Source of the DNA: Acididesulfobacillus acetoxydans
GTDB lineage: Bacteria > Bacillota > Desulfitobacteriia > Desulfitobacteriales > Desulfitobacteriaceae
Direction of reading: 5' to 3'
Length of the DNA: 64,000 nucleotides
Assembly: GCF_902729405.1 (NCBI RefSeq)
Contig: NZ_LR746496.1
Span: 434,001 to 498,000 of the forward strand
Both the position numbers and the translations under genes were made by a program. Shown one piece after another: positions 50,393-59,379 of the stretch (its first letter is position 1; each line of letters starts with the position of its first letter). The notes below the pieces were generated by a model. It did not search any database. It was not told where the DNA came from and worked only from the letters and a program-made list of their open reading frames with translations.

Positions 50393-51323
50393 GGCTTTCA
50401 CCCTTCTTTCCCAGAAAACCGAGGTTGAACTCTTTGGTGCCCAGCAGCCCCGAAGGGCGGAACAGCATTACAACTATGAGGAGTAAAGCGGTCAAGACCA
50501 TGCGCCATTCGGGGAACTGGGACAAGTAGGCGGACAAAACGGTCATAACCACAGCCCCGACAATACTCCCGGTCATACTTCCCAGCCCTCCCAAAACAAC
50601 CATTACCAGGATGTTAAATGAGGTAAGAAAACTGAACGTTGTCGGTTGAATGAGGTACATATAATTCGCGTACAGCCCCCCGGCGAGCCCGCCCAAAAAG
50701 GAACCCAGGGTAAACGCCATGACTTTGTACTTGGTGCTGTTAATGCCCATGGCCTCCGCTGCGATTTCATTCTCCCGCACTGAAATGCAGGCCCGCCCAT
50801 GGGTTGAGTTAGTGAAGTTGTGAATAATTACGACCGAGATGACGGTGAGCCAAAAGGCCCAGGTCCAATTGACCGTTCTTGGAACAGTGAAGCCGGCCGC
50901 CCCGCCTACATAATTGGTATTAAAAAAGACAACCTGGACGATCTGACCGACACCCAGAGTAGTGATCGCCAAGTAATCTCCTTTGAGCCTGAGGGTTGGC
51001 AGGCCCACCAAAAAGCCCACCGCGGCTGAGACGATACCGCCTGCCAGGATAGCCGCTCCCAGCGGCCCGTGCAGTTTAACGCTGACGATAGCGGACAAGT
51101 AAGCCCCAATGGCCATGAAACCCGCGTGGCCGATTGAAAACTGGCCCGTAACCCCATTGATCAAATTCAGACTGGTGGCCAGAATGACATAGACACAAAT
51201 CAGCATCAGATTTACGCTGTAGAAAGGCGGAATGAGACGGGCGGCAATGGCGGCCTGGACGCCGCCGTAAACAACCAGCACGGCGAGCAGGATCACCAGA
51301 TTTTTCTTATTCAACACCTTCAT
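50382..51323 (-). CDS. livM: Branched-chain amino acid ABC transporter permease LivM
   Basis: A 313-residue membrane protein with about nine helices. Family marks are FSIGHAGFMAIGAYLSAI, LRLKGDYLAITTLGVGQI and AGGLYANYMYLIQPTTFSF. The ATG at 51323 lies ten bases after livH. It forms the channel with LivH. Confidence 0.94.
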   Translation of the reverse strand: MKVLNKKNLVILLAVLVVYGGVQAAIAARLIPPFYSVNLMLICVYVILATSLNLINGVTGQFSIGHAGFMAIGAYLSAIVSVKLHGPLGAAILAGGIVSAAVGFLVGLPTLRLKGDYLAITTLGVGQIVQVVFFNTNYVGGAAGFTVPRTVNWTWAFWLTVISVVIIHNFTNSTHGRACISVRENEIAAEAMGINSTKYKVMAFTLGSFLGGLAGGLYANYMYLIQPTTFSFLTSFNILVMVVLGGLGSMTGSIVGAVVMTVLSAYLSQFPEWRMVLTALLLIVVMLFRPSGLLGTKEFNLGFLGKKGESRAA

Positions 51324-51333
51324 CTTTGGACAC

Positions 51334-52224
51334 CTACACTTTCTCGCGGACATTCTTGCCAAAAAGGCCGCTCGGCTTCAGGATCAGGACCAGGATGAGA
51401 ATCAGGAAAGCCACCGCGTCGCGCCAGGTGGAAGCACCCAGCGCGCTGACCGCCGACTCCGTCAGCCCCAGCACCAGCCCGCCGACCACCGCCCCCGGTA
51501 TAATCCCGATCCCGCCCAGGACAGCCGCTATGAAGGCCTTCAGTCCCGGAATGATGCCCATCAACGGGTCAATCGTATTGTAATAAGCACCGTAGAGAAC
51601 GCCGGCGGCGGCGGCCAAAGCCGAGCCTATGGCAAACGTCGCTGAGATGGTTGAGTTTACGTTAACGCCCATCATAAGGGCCGCGTCTTTGTCGAACGAG
51701 GCCGCCCTCATGGCTTTGCCTATCTTCGTATACCGAACGGTAAGTGTAAGCAGGATCATGAGGATAATCGTGGTGGCAAAGATAACAATAGCCCCGTATT
51801 GCAGATATACGCCGCCGACCTTGTAAGAGACGCTCGGAAGCACCGGCGGATAAGAGCGAACCTGGGCCGAGGCGACCAGCATATTTCCGTACTCCAGAAA
51901 CAAGGATACGCCAATCGCGGTGATCAAGGCGGCAACCCGTGTCGCGTTACGCAAGGGCTTATAAGCGATACGCTCAATGATCACGCCCAGAAGGGCGCAA
52001 CTCGCCATCGCCAGCAACAGGGCCGGCACAAAGGACATATGCAGCCTGGACGTGGCCAGCCAGCCTACATAGGCCCCGATCATCATAACATCTCCGTGGG
52101 CAAAATTGATCAATTTCACGATCCCGTACACCATGGTGTAACCCAAGGCGATTAAGGCATAGACACTTCCCATGGACAATCCGTTGACAACTTGCTGCAA
52201 CCCTTCACGCAACACATGTCCCAT
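51334..52224 (-). CDS. livH: Branched-chain amino acid ABC transporter permease LivH
   Basis: A 296-residue membrane protein with about eight helices. Marks: GSVYALIALGYTMVYGIVKL, INFAHGDVMMIGAY, and IPGLKAFIAAVLGGIG. The ATG at 52224 has AGGAGG upstream. It pairs with LivM. Confidence 0.95.
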   Translation of the reverse strand: MGHVLREGLQQVVNGLSMGSVYALIALGYTMVYGIVKLINFAHGDVMMIGAYVGWLATSRLHMSFVPALLLAMASCALLGVIIERIAYKPLRNATRVAALITAIGVSLFLEYGNMLVASAQVRSYPPVLPSVSYKVGGVYLQYGAIVIFATTIILMILLTLTVRYTKIGKAMRAASFDKDAALMMGVNVNSTISATFAIGSALAAAAGVLYGAYYNTIDPLMGIIPGLKAFIAAVLGGIGIIPGAVVGGLVLGLTESAVSALGASTWRDAVAFLILILVLILKPSGLFGKNVREKV

Positions 52225-52366
52225 GTTTCATCCTCCTGTCAGTCAGACCCGCGGGCAGGAAAGTTCGTCCGCTCCGCGCCCGCTCAAGTGAGCGGCCGCT
52301 TGAAGCAAGACGGCGCCCACCCCCGGCTCCGCGAATCCGCACGGTTTTTTAGCAATATGGGCGAGA

Positions 52367-52387
52367 AGGAGGGGGCATGCCCCTCCT
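52367..52387 (-). other. Hairpin between livK and livH
   Basis: AGGAGGGGCATGCCCCCTCCT-type hairpin (near-perfect stem of eight) without a T-run. Such hairpins between the binding-protein gene and the permease genes often stabilise the upstream message, giving an excess of binding protein. Confidence 0.6.
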
Positions 52388-52434
52388 GACACTCGGCAGA
52401 ACCTGCGCCGGTCTGCCTGACATCCCGTTCGCCT

Positions 52435-53607
52435 TTAGGATGGTGAAACACTGGTTAGGTAGATGCCTTTGCCGTTTTTGTTCTCTTTGATGACGGCTTT
52501 CTTTTGGGGATTGTGTGTATTGGGATCAATAGTTATTTCCCCGGTTACACCTTTGAATCCGGTCAACTTATCCAGTTCCGCCGTGATCTTCGCCGGATCC
52601 CCACTGTTGGCCGTCTGAATCGCGTTAATAATCATGTTGGCCGCATCATAGGAGAGTGCCGACATAGCGTTGGGCTCATGGCCGTATTTTTCCTTGTAAT
52701 CCTTGACAAACTGAACCATGTCCGGAGAATCGTTGGCGACATGGTCGACATAGTAGGTATCGTTTAGAGCCGCCGGAGTGCCAATCGTGAACAGCGAAGG
52801 ATCGTCCCAGCCGTCCCCGCCCGCGAAGGGCATCTTCATGCCTAAGTCGCGGGCTTGCTTGACGATGAGCCCGTCGTCATTATAGTAGCCCGGCAGCCAG
52901 ATCAAGTCCGGGTTGGTACCTTTAATCCGGGTGAGGATACTCGTGAAGTCCTTATCGCCTGACGCATATTTTTCCTGATCGACAATTTTGCCCCCGCCCG
53001 CTGTAAAGTTCGAGATAAAAGTATCGGCCAACCCTTTAGCGTAGTCGCTTTTCTGGTCGACGATGACCGCCGCGGTTTTGGCGTGCAAAGTGCCCAAGGC
53101 AAATTTGGCGCCCACCTGTCCCTGGAAAGGATCGATGAAACAGGGCCTGAAGATATAAGGCTGCACTTTGCCCCCGGCCGCCATCGTAAGTTTGGCATTC
53201 GTGCCGCTGGGGGTAATCAACGGTACTTTGCTGTCAGTGACGACCGGTGTGGCCGCGGCCACAAGGGAACTCGTCATGGGTCCGATGACGGCCACCACGT
53301 TGTCACCGACCAACTTGGTCGCCGCGGTTGTCGCTTCTCCCGGGTCGGACTTGTTGTCAGCCACGTCGAGTGCCAGTTTCTTTCCGCCCAGCACTCCGCC
53401 TTTGGCGTTAATTTGATCAAACGCCATCTTGATCCCGTTTTGGGCCTCCTGTCCAAACATGGCCTGCCCGCCCGTAAGTTCGAGATCGCCACCCACCTTA
53501 ATCGTTCCGCCGCCGCCGTTTCCGGCCGCCGCACCCGTTGTGCCGCAGCCGCCGGCCAATGATAGACAGAGAATCCCCACCGTCAAAAAAGCAAAAATCT
53601 TCTTCAT
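52435..53607 (-). CDS. livK: Branched-chain amino acid-binding lipoprotein LivK
   Basis: A 390-residue periplasmic-type binding protein anchored as a lipoprotein: signal peptide with lipobox LSLAGGC at residue 21. The Peripla_BP_6 fold is seen in IKVGGDLELTGGQAMFGQE, NGIKMAFDQINAKGG, AVIGPMTSSLVAAA and SYDAANMIINAI. It captures the substrate for LivHMGF. Ligands other than Leu/Ile/Val (for example short amides) are possible for this family. Confidence 0.94.
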   Translation of the reverse strand: MKKIFAFLTVGILCLSLAGGCGTTGAAAGNGGGGTIKVGGDLELTGGQAMFGQEAQNGIKMAFDQINAKGGVLGGKKLALDVADNKSDPGEATTAATKLVGDNVVAVIGPMTSSLVAAATPVVTDSKVPLITPSGTNAKLTMAAGGKVQPYIFRPCFIDPFQGQVGAKFALGTLHAKTAAVIVDQKSDYAKGLADTFISNFTAGGGKIVDQEKYASGDKDFTSILTRIKGTNPDLIWLPGYYNDDGLIVKQARDLGMKMPFAGGDGWDDPSLFTIGTPAALNDTYYVDHVANDSPDMVQFVKDYKEKYGHEPNAMSALSYDAANMIINAIQTANSGDPAKITAELDKLTGFKGVTGEITIDPNTHNPQKKAVIKENKNGKGIYLTSVSPS

Positions 53608-53778
53608 TTCTTTTCTTTCCCCTCCTTTGTAACTCTCACCCGAACGAGTCCCCGCGTCGTATTTTCTCGCCTGATTCCCCCTCTCTTACATAATAGTGGG
53701 GTCTGTGCCAAAAACCGCTACATTTGACAAAGGCCCCTTTGACTTCCAAATTAGAAACAGTCTTCTAATTTTAACCAC

Positions 53779-53807
53779 ATTTTATATTTTCTATAGCAGC
53801 ATGTCAA
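53779..53807 (-). promoter_or_regulatory. SigmaA promoter of the liv operon
   Basis: TTGACA (53802-53807) and TAAAAT (53779-53784) are 17 bases apart on the minus strand, about 170 bases before livK. Between promoter and gene the leader holds AAATTAGA/TCTAATTT, a possible operator or hairpin. The 53608-54029 gap contains no gene beyond this and the divergent promoter region. Confidence 0.75.
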
Positions 53808-53988
53808 CGCGGTATTCTGTCTTTGAACGGTCTTTCGTAAGCAGAACGTTTCCCATCGCTCAGTCAAGTCCCCCGTCACGGGTTCCCCTCCCTGATTTCT
53901 GCCCGCCCCGTGGATTTAACAGAACTTTCGCTTAAACTTCAATGAATTTTCACATCCGGTATTTATACTAAGAGAAAACCGTATGTGT

Positions 53989-53994
53989 TATAAT
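53989..53994 (+). promoter_or_regulatory. Probable -10 box upstream of the Bax-inhibitor-like gene
   Basis: TATAAT lies 36 bases before the plus-strand gene at 54030; the -35 region is weak. Low certainty. Confidence 0.35.
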
Positions 53995-54029
53995 ATATCA
54001 AGACTTGACTGCTGAAAGGGTGAAAGAAG

Positions 54030-54755
54030 ATGCCATATAATGATTTTTCTTCCCGTTCCAATTATTACCCGCCTGACAATATTGTGGATATCAAGAAGGA
54101 TAGGCCGGTCTCTTTGACTCAGGTAATGGGGCTTTTATCCTTTATGTTCCTGGCCATGGCCGCGGGGGCGTTCCTTGTTCCCCCTCAATATTTCATGCCG
54201 GCTGTCATTTTGGAATTTGTTCTGCTCTTTGTCATTCCCTTGATGAACCGGCGGGATCTTATACGCGAGCAGGATCCGGCCGCCGGTCTGACCGGTGCCC
54301 TTTCCCTGCTTTTTGCCGCTTGCGCGGGAGCCGTGCTCGGCCCCTTGGTGCAGGTCTTAATGGCGGATGCGGCCGGACGTTTGGTCCTGATCCAGGCCGC
54401 TTTGGTTACGTTTGTAGTTTTCGGAGCTTTCGGCCTTTACGGACTCGTGACCAGGCGCAATCTGGGAGTCATGGCCAAGGCGCTTTTCATCGGCTTAATA
54501 GCGCTTCTCGGGGTCATGATTCTCTCTGTATTCTTCAGCAGTTTCATGAGCCCGTTCGGCTTGTTAATCGGGATTGGGGGAGCCGTTCTTTTCAGTTTAC
54601 TCACAGCTCTTGATTTTCAGCGGGTTAAGTACAGCTCAGCCGACAACGCCGTTTTGATTACCCTCAGTATCTTTTTGGACTTTGTCAACCTCTTTTCCTT
54701 CATCCTCAATATTTTCTTGCTCTTGGGCGGCGGAGGCGGCCTGAGAAAACGTTAG
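54030..54755 (+). CDS. Bax inhibitor-1 family membrane protein
   Basis: A 241-residue protein with seven transmembrane segments and the BI-1/YbhL-like pattern (LTGALSLLFAACAGAVLGPL, GVMAKALFIGLIALLGVMI, LDFQRVKYSSADNA, and SIFLDFVNLFSFILNIF at the end). Bacterial members are pH-sensitive calcium leak channels or interact with FtsH. GAAAGGGTG lies before the ATG. It is divergent from the liv operon. Confidence 0.85.
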   Translation: MPYNDFSSRSNYYPPDNIVDIKKDRPVSLTQVMGLLSFMFLAMAAGAFLVPPQYFMPAVILEFVLLFVIPLMNRRDLIREQDPAAGLTGALSLLFAACAGAVLGPLVQVLMADAAGRLVLIQAALVTFVVFGAFGLYGLVTRRNLGVMAKALFIGLIALLGVMILSVFFSSFMSPFGLLIGIGGAVLFSLLTALDFQRVKYSSADNAVLITLSIFLDFVNLFSFILNIFLLLGGGGGLRKR

Positions 54756-54858
54756 ACAGAGAAAGGGGCACGGCGGCCCAGCTTCGTCAAGGGCGCCGGA
54801 TAGTATGAGAGGTCCCCTGGCCCAACTTGAGGGTCATGCTGTCTACCCCCGGAATTCT

Positions 54859-54893
54859 AAAAGACCCGGCACCGTTTTGGCGTCGGGTCTTTT
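54859..54893. terminator. Bidirectional terminator between the BI-1 gene and selB
   Basis: AAAAGACCCGGC/GTCGGGTCTTTT with an ACCGTTTTGGC loop region and T-runs on both strands, placed between two convergent genes. Confidence 0.85.
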
Positions 54894-54955
54894 GGTCGTT
54901 GGCCGGCAGGTACAAAATTCATGGGTGCACGAGCCGGATTATCTTTAGGGGTGGA

Positions 54956-56851
54956 TCAATACATCGTGCGTTTGTCCCCCTGACGACGGGTCACGTGTTT
55001 CTGGTCGAAGTATTCCAGGAGGGGAACCGCATACTTGCGTGAGGTCTGCCAGAGCGCCCGAGCCTCCCCCACGCTGACCTCGCCGTGTTCTTTAAGGTAT
55101 TTGACTAAGCTGCTTTCGGCCTCTTCCAGGGCCGCTCTGTCAAAATAAACTCCGCTGGCCACTGTCCACTTCCCGGACTCACAGAGAAATTGGGCATATT
55201 CCAACGCGTCCTGAGGGCGGATTTTGCATTCGGCCGCCACTGACTCCAAGTCCGGGGGAGCGAGTCCCGCTTTGAGCCAGTGTCCGCTGAGACAGGCAAG
55301 GCGCTTTGCCAGCTCGATCGGCAGGGGCGCGTCTTCCCGCGGTAAGACTTTCCCCCCGGAGAAACGGCAGAGGCCTTGTACAGCCCCTGCTTCCAGGATT
55401 GACTGCCAGATCTGGTGGTTCCAGGTCACACCAAGGCGGGTCTTTAACTCTTCCCGGCCCACACCCCGGCGCAGCGGGAAGGAACTGACATAGCGCTCCA
55501 CTGTTTCCGTCAGCCGCGTGCGCCAAGCAGAGGCAGCCGCCTTGGACCAGTATAGGGTTTGGCCGTTCAGCTGTGATTCTTCCAGGCGTTCTTGCTCTCT
55601 CAGGCTCTTAATCAGACCGGCAATCTCCGCGGGCGGCAGATGGAAGTGCGCGCTCAACTCGGCGGAGGTTCTTGGCTCGTTGAGCTCCCGCTCCAATAGA
55701 TCAAGAGGGTTCCCTTGGTCCATAAGGCGCAGGCGGGAGAGTTCGGCGTCTTTGTAGCGTTTGTGCTTGTATTGGGCGACTGCCAATACTTTACCGCCCG
55801 CGATGGTATGGGCCGGAGAATAGAAGCGCAGAACAAAGCGGTCTCCCGCAGCCGCCAGAACCGGAGATTCGAGGAGAATCTGCGCATACCCTTCGTCACT
55901 TGGGTTAAGTTCGTCATGATCCAAAAGGTGAATTCTGCCCAGGATCTCCGCCGTCCCCAAATGAAAGCGGAGGCGTTGCCTTTGCACGATCGACTTCCCC
56001 GCTGAGGCCAGGGCCTGGACCTTAGTGTCGAGGATCGTTCCCACAGAGAAGGAGCCCGGTGTGGCCAAGACCGCCCCCTTGGCCACCTCCGCTACTTCCA
56101 GGCCGGCCAAGTTCACGGCTACCCTTTGCCCAGCCACCGCTTGCTCCACTTTTTGGCCGTGCACTTGCAAGGAGCGTACTTTGCTGGCGCGGTGAACCGG
56201 TTCAATCACCACATCTTGTCCAAGTTTGAGAGTTCCGCTGTAGAGTGTGCCCGTTGCCACCGTACCGAAGCCCTGAATGCTGAAGACACGGTCCAGTGGC
56301 AGACGCACGGGTCCGTTCGAGTTTTTGCTCACCGCTTCGTCCAGGATTCGGTCGATCTCCTGTTTTAGCTCGGCAATCCCTTCCCCGGTCTGAGCCGAAA
56401 CGCAGCACAGCGGGCAGCCGGCAAACACGCTGTCTTTTAAATCCTCCCTAACCTCCTCCTTGACAAGTTCAAGCCATTCTTCGTCGACCAGGTCGATCTT
56501 GTTGAGCACCACAATCCCGCGCTCAATCCCCAGAAGTGTCAGAATATCCAAATGCTCTCTGGTTTGGGGCATTGTCCCTTCGTCCGCGGCTATGACAAGA
56601 AGGACGAGGTCCATCCCCGCCGCGCCTGCCAACATTTGTCGAACAAAACGTTCATGCCCGGGCACGTCGACAATCCCTATTTCCCTGCCGCTCGGCAGGA
56701 CCGCGTGGGCAAAGCCCAGTTCAATAGAAATGCCCCGTTGTTGTTCTTCTTTAAGGCGGTCCGTGTTAATGCCGGAAAGGGCCCGAATAAGTTCGGTTTT
56801 CCCGTGGTCGACATGGCCGGCTGTACCGACGAGATAATGTCTTTTCTCCAT
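54956..56851 (-). CDS. selB: Selenocysteine-specific elongation factor SelB
   Basis: A 631-residue GTPase that delivers Sec-tRNA to UGA codons marked by a SECIS hairpin. G1 is AGHVDHGKT, G3 is DVPGHER, G4 is NKIDLV. After three EF-Tu-like domains, the C-terminal winged-helix modules (from about residue 375) bind SECIS RNA (NEPRTSAELSAHFHLPPAEI, GEVSVGEARALWQTSRKYA). Length is normal. tRNA-Sec is at 43825. selA and selD are not in the window, and no UGA-containing gene was found here. Confidence 0.95.
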   Translation of the reverse strand: MEKRHYLVGTAGHVDHGKTELIRALSGINTDRLKEEQQRGISIELGFAHAVLPSGREIGIVDVPGHERFVRQMLAGAAGMDLVLLVIAADEGTMPQTREHLDILTLLGIERGIVVLNKIDLVDEEWLELVKEEVREDLKDSVFAGCPLCCVSAQTGEGIAELKQEIDRILDEAVSKNSNGPVRLPLDRVFSIQGFGTVATGTLYSGTLKLGQDVVIEPVHRASKVRSLQVHGQKVEQAVAGQRVAVNLAGLEVAEVAKGAVLATPGSFSVGTILDTKVQALASAGKSIVQRQRLRFHLGTAEILGRIHLLDHDELNPSDEGYAQILLESPVLAAAGDRFVLRFYSPAHTIAGGKVLAVAQYKHKRYKDAELSRLRLMDQGNPLDLLERELNEPRTSAELSAHFHLPPAEIAGLIKSLREQERLEESQLNGQTLYWSKAAASAWRTRLTETVERYVSSFPLRRGVGREELKTRLGVTWNHQIWQSILEAGAVQGLCRFSGGKVLPREDAPLPIELAKRLACLSGHWLKAGLAPPDLESVAAECKIRPQDALEYAQFLCESGKWTVASGVYFDRAALEEAESSLVKYLKEHGEVSVGEARALWQTSRKYAVPLLEYFDQKHVTRRQGDKRTMY

Positions 56852-56908
56852 AACTACCCTACCCCCTGAGTCCTTGCGTCATCCGCTATATTTAAGTGTA
56901 ACTGATTT

Positions 56909-57940
56909 TCACGATTTACGCCAACGGTAGATCAGCGTGGGCAGAACCACCAGGCCGATATAGCCGAAAAGTGGATAGACAAGTCCGACAAAGCTGGAAA
57001 ACTTTACACCGGCAAAAGCCAGACTGACGCCTACAAGGAGGGTCATCGCCGCGGTGTAGCTAATTCGGCCTGTGGCAACCATTCTGCTGGTGAGACTGAA
57101 GGCGTTGCCGATGGCGGCGGTCGCCAGAGCCAGCCACAAAACTGCGGCATAGAAAAAAGCCGGCCAGTCCCCAAGTTTACCGGCAACGGCAACCATGGGT
57201 ATTTCCAGACCGTTGACTTCCGGAAAACGCAAAAGGGCCGCCCCGATAACCCCCGCGAAGGCACCCAGCGCCATCCCTCCCACCGCGGCCCCCGTGCGGG
57301 CTCCCGTCTGCCGCACCTCTTTGCCCAGTGAGGCGAAGACGACCATAGCCAAAGTCAAGTTGAAAGAGACATAGAGTACACTTGAGAGAAGCCAGTGGTT
57401 AATGAGGTGAGAGCGATAAACCGGCAATCCTTCTCCTTCCCCGGGGTGGGCCAAAAAGGCGGCCGCAAGGCCAATGCCCAGGCAGAAGAGGAACTTCAGA
57501 GGAATCAAGGCGCTGTTAATCCAGAGTACTCCTTCTCCCTTGAACCAAAGCGCGAGGACCATCAGTCCCGCGGTCAAAACTACCCCAAGCCAGCGGGGCT
57601 GCCCAAAGAATTCATAGAAGAGAGCTCCCCCCGCCGAAATCATGGCAACCATGCCCACGAGGAGCAGGGCACTGACCAGCCAATCCAAAGTTCGGCCCAG
57701 CCTGCGCCCGAAGAGACCTTCAAAGAAGACGGTATAATTCGCTACCCGCCAACGCTCCTGCAGGTCGATCATTACCCAGCCAAGGAAAGAAAACAGGAGG
57801 GCGCTGACGGCAATTCCGACCAGCCCCAAGCGTCCGAACCTGACAAAAAACTGCTGGATCTCTTGTCCGGAAGCGAATCCGGCCCCCATGACCGCGCCTA
57901 CGTAAGTCGCAGCCACCTGAAAAGTCGTGCGCTTATGCAT
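56909..57940 (-). CDS. YkvI-like membrane permease
   Basis: A 343-residue membrane protein with about ten helices and the N-terminus VAATYVGAVMGAGFASGQEI, typical of the YkvI family related to amino-acid permeases with the LeuT-like fold. The substrate is unknown. It lies between selB and yyaC. The ATG at 57940 is preceded by GGGGG. Confidence 0.8.
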   Translation of the reverse strand: MHKRTTFQVAATYVGAVMGAGFASGQEIQQFFVRFGRLGLVGIAVSALLFSFLGWVMIDLQERWRVANYTVFFEGLFGRRLGRTLDWLVSALLLVGMVAMISAGGALFYEFFGQPRWLGVVLTAGLMVLALWFKGEGVLWINSALIPLKFLFCLGIGLAAAFLAHPGEGEGLPVYRSHLINHWLLSSVLYVSFNLTLAMVVFASLGKEVRQTGARTGAAVGGMALGAFAGVIGAALLRFPEVNGLEIPMVAVAGKLGDWPAFFYAAVLWLALATAAIGNAFSLTSRMVATGRISYTAAMTLLVGVSLAFAGVKFSSFVGLVYPLFGYIGLVVLPTLIYRWRKS

Positions 57941-58053
57941 GTGCCACCCCCTTACCCATCCTTATGGCAGGTTGAGGCAGGTAATGCATAAAGGAAGCGC
58001 AGATTGGAAATATTCTAAGAGACTGGATTTCTTGACAGGGGGTTGCGGCAAGT

Positions 58054-58659
58054 TTGAGTATACTTTCCGTCTTTGCTGAAACAGAAAAAGTCAAGGCCCA
58101 TATTGATGACCCCGAGGGAAGGCAAAGACTGAAAGTGCGTCTGATCGAATGCTTTCAAAAAGCCGGACGCCGTCCCTTTCTGATTCTCTGTATCGGAACA
58201 GACCGTTCAACCGGGGACGCGCTGGGGCCTCTGATAGGTACTCAGCTGGCCCGGGCGGGCCTGCCGCGCTTACATGTCTGGGGGACCTTGGATGAGCCTG
58301 TGCATGCCACTAATCTGGCGGAGAAGATTGCTTCCATAAGGGACTCCCTTCTCAACCCCTATATAGTGGCCATTGACGCCTCGTTAGGCAGGCTCGATTC
58401 AGTCGGCTGCGTCACGCTGGCAGACGGTCCCCTGCGGCCGGGAGCTGGAGTTCATAAGGATTTACCGGCCGTAGGCGACGTAAACATTACGGGAATAGTC
58501 AATGTCGGCGGGTTTATGGAGTATATGGTCCTGCAGAACACCCGTCTTAATCTTGTCTGGCACATGTCCGAACGTATTAGTGAGCTGATTGCCGACGCCT
58601 ACCTTCAGACAGAAGTGTGTGCGCCTGCCGAGGCGGAAGCTTTTCGGGAGAGACGCTGA
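58054..58659 (+). CDS. yyaC: YyaC-like spore protein (GPR-endopeptidase-like fold)
   Basis: A 201-residue protein with CIGTDRSTGDALGPLIG and VAIDASLGRLDSVG, then the GAGVHKDLPAVGD region, as in the YyaC family that is linked to spore protease folds. It is part of the soj/spo0J neighbourhood in Bacillus. The TTG at 58054 is the likely start; TTGACA at 58035 and TATACT at 58061 suggest a promoter nearby, which could move the start downstream. Confidence 0.85.
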   Translation: MSILSVFAETEKVKAHIDDPEGRQRLKVRLIECFQKAGRRPFLILCIGTDRSTGDALGPLIGTQLARAGLPRLHVWGTLDEPVHATNLAEKIASIRDSLLNPYIVAIDASLGRLDSVGCVTLADGPLRPGAGVHKDLPAVGDVNITGIVNVGGFMEYMVLQNTRLNLVWHMSERISELIADAYLQTEVCAPAEAEAFRERR

Positions 58660-58710
58660 AGCGCGGGTCGGCCAGGTTGTCTTGCCGGTGGCAGGTTTCG
58701 GGCGGATAAG

Positions 58711-59214
58711 CTAGCGCGCCGTAGTTCTGAGAGCCTTGGCGATGGCATCTCTTTCTTCTTCAGTCAAAGGGTAGCGCGATTCACCCTGCACTAGCGGCTT
58801 GGCATAGACTCTTGACTCGTCCCTGCTGTTTATTGAGGAGAGAACCAGTCCCGATCCTTCCTCATTGAGCAAAGCCAGAGAGAAACTCAAATCACTTCCC
58901 ATGTTGGGAAAGGCATTGAAGCGAACCAGTGCCGCTTTATCTACGGCACTTTTCAATTTTTCCTCGGCCCTTGCGAGACGCAAGCGCGTGTCTTTCATGT
59001 TCGTTTCCAGTACTTCGGACTTGGTCGAGTATTCGTTGAGGAAATCCTCCAGATCCGCCCCGGATAGAGAAGTCAGAAGAACTTTGTGCGCGGCCTGGAA
59101 CTTCTTCAGTTTATTTGCCAGTCTTGCGGTCGTAATCAACATTATAAGAATCATGATGGCGAGAGCGGCCAAAGTCCACCACGCCGGAATGGTAACGCTG
59201 GTCAAGGTAGTCAC
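58711..59214 (-). CDS. DUF4446 membrane protein
   Basis: A 167-residue protein with one N-terminal transmembrane segment (WWTLAALAIMILIMLITTA) and then a coiled-coil region. The core RFNAFPNMGSDLSFSLALL with SGLVLSSINSRDESRVYAK is the DUF4446 signature, found near spo0J in Clostridia. The GTG at 59214 has AAGGAG upstream. A longer frame reaches into the repeat at 59237 and is not coding. Confidence 0.82.
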   Translation of the reverse strand: MTTLTSVTIPAWWTLAALAIMILIMLITTARLANKLKKFQAAHKVLLTSLSGADLEDFLNEYSTKSEVLETNMKDTRLRLARAEEKLKSAVDKAALVRFNAFPNMGSDLSFSLALLNEEGSGLVLSSINSRDESRVYAKPLVQGESRYPLTEEERDAIAKALRTTAR

Positions 59215-59236
59215 TTTCTTCTCCTTCCACGCTGGC

Positions 59237-59379
59237 TCATCCAACCGTGAGACTCTCAGTTCTACAAGTGGGAGTGGTTCCCCCGTTGCTTCGGTGGGGG
59301 TAGACTCCATCCTTCGCCGCGAAGCGTAATTTTGGGATGGGCGGCTTCGGTGTTCAACTTTAGTTGAACGAGTTTACTA
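59237..59379 (+). repeat. Dispersed structured repeat, copy 3
   Basis: Starts CATCCAACCGTGAGACTCTC and ends GTTCAAC-TTTA-GTTGAAC then GAGTTTACTAG. Compared with copies at 7647 and 30812 the last hairpin keeps pairing although bases changed (GTTCAGC/GCTGAAC to GTTCAAC/GTTGAAC). Its end provides the stop codon of the DUF554 gene on the other strand. Confidence 0.8.

Noticed and set aside
52367-52387. Terminator between livK and livH
   Set aside because: The hairpin has no T-run; a message-stabilising role is more likely.
53690-53730. TTGGCACAGACCCCAC as a sigma54 promoter for livK
   Set aside because: The GC at -12 is absent, and a good sigmaA promoter lies upstream.
59215-59310. Longer N-terminus of DUF4446
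   Set aside because: The extra codons read through the dispersed repeat, as happens upstream of argS, and the family start with a ribosome binding site is at 59214.
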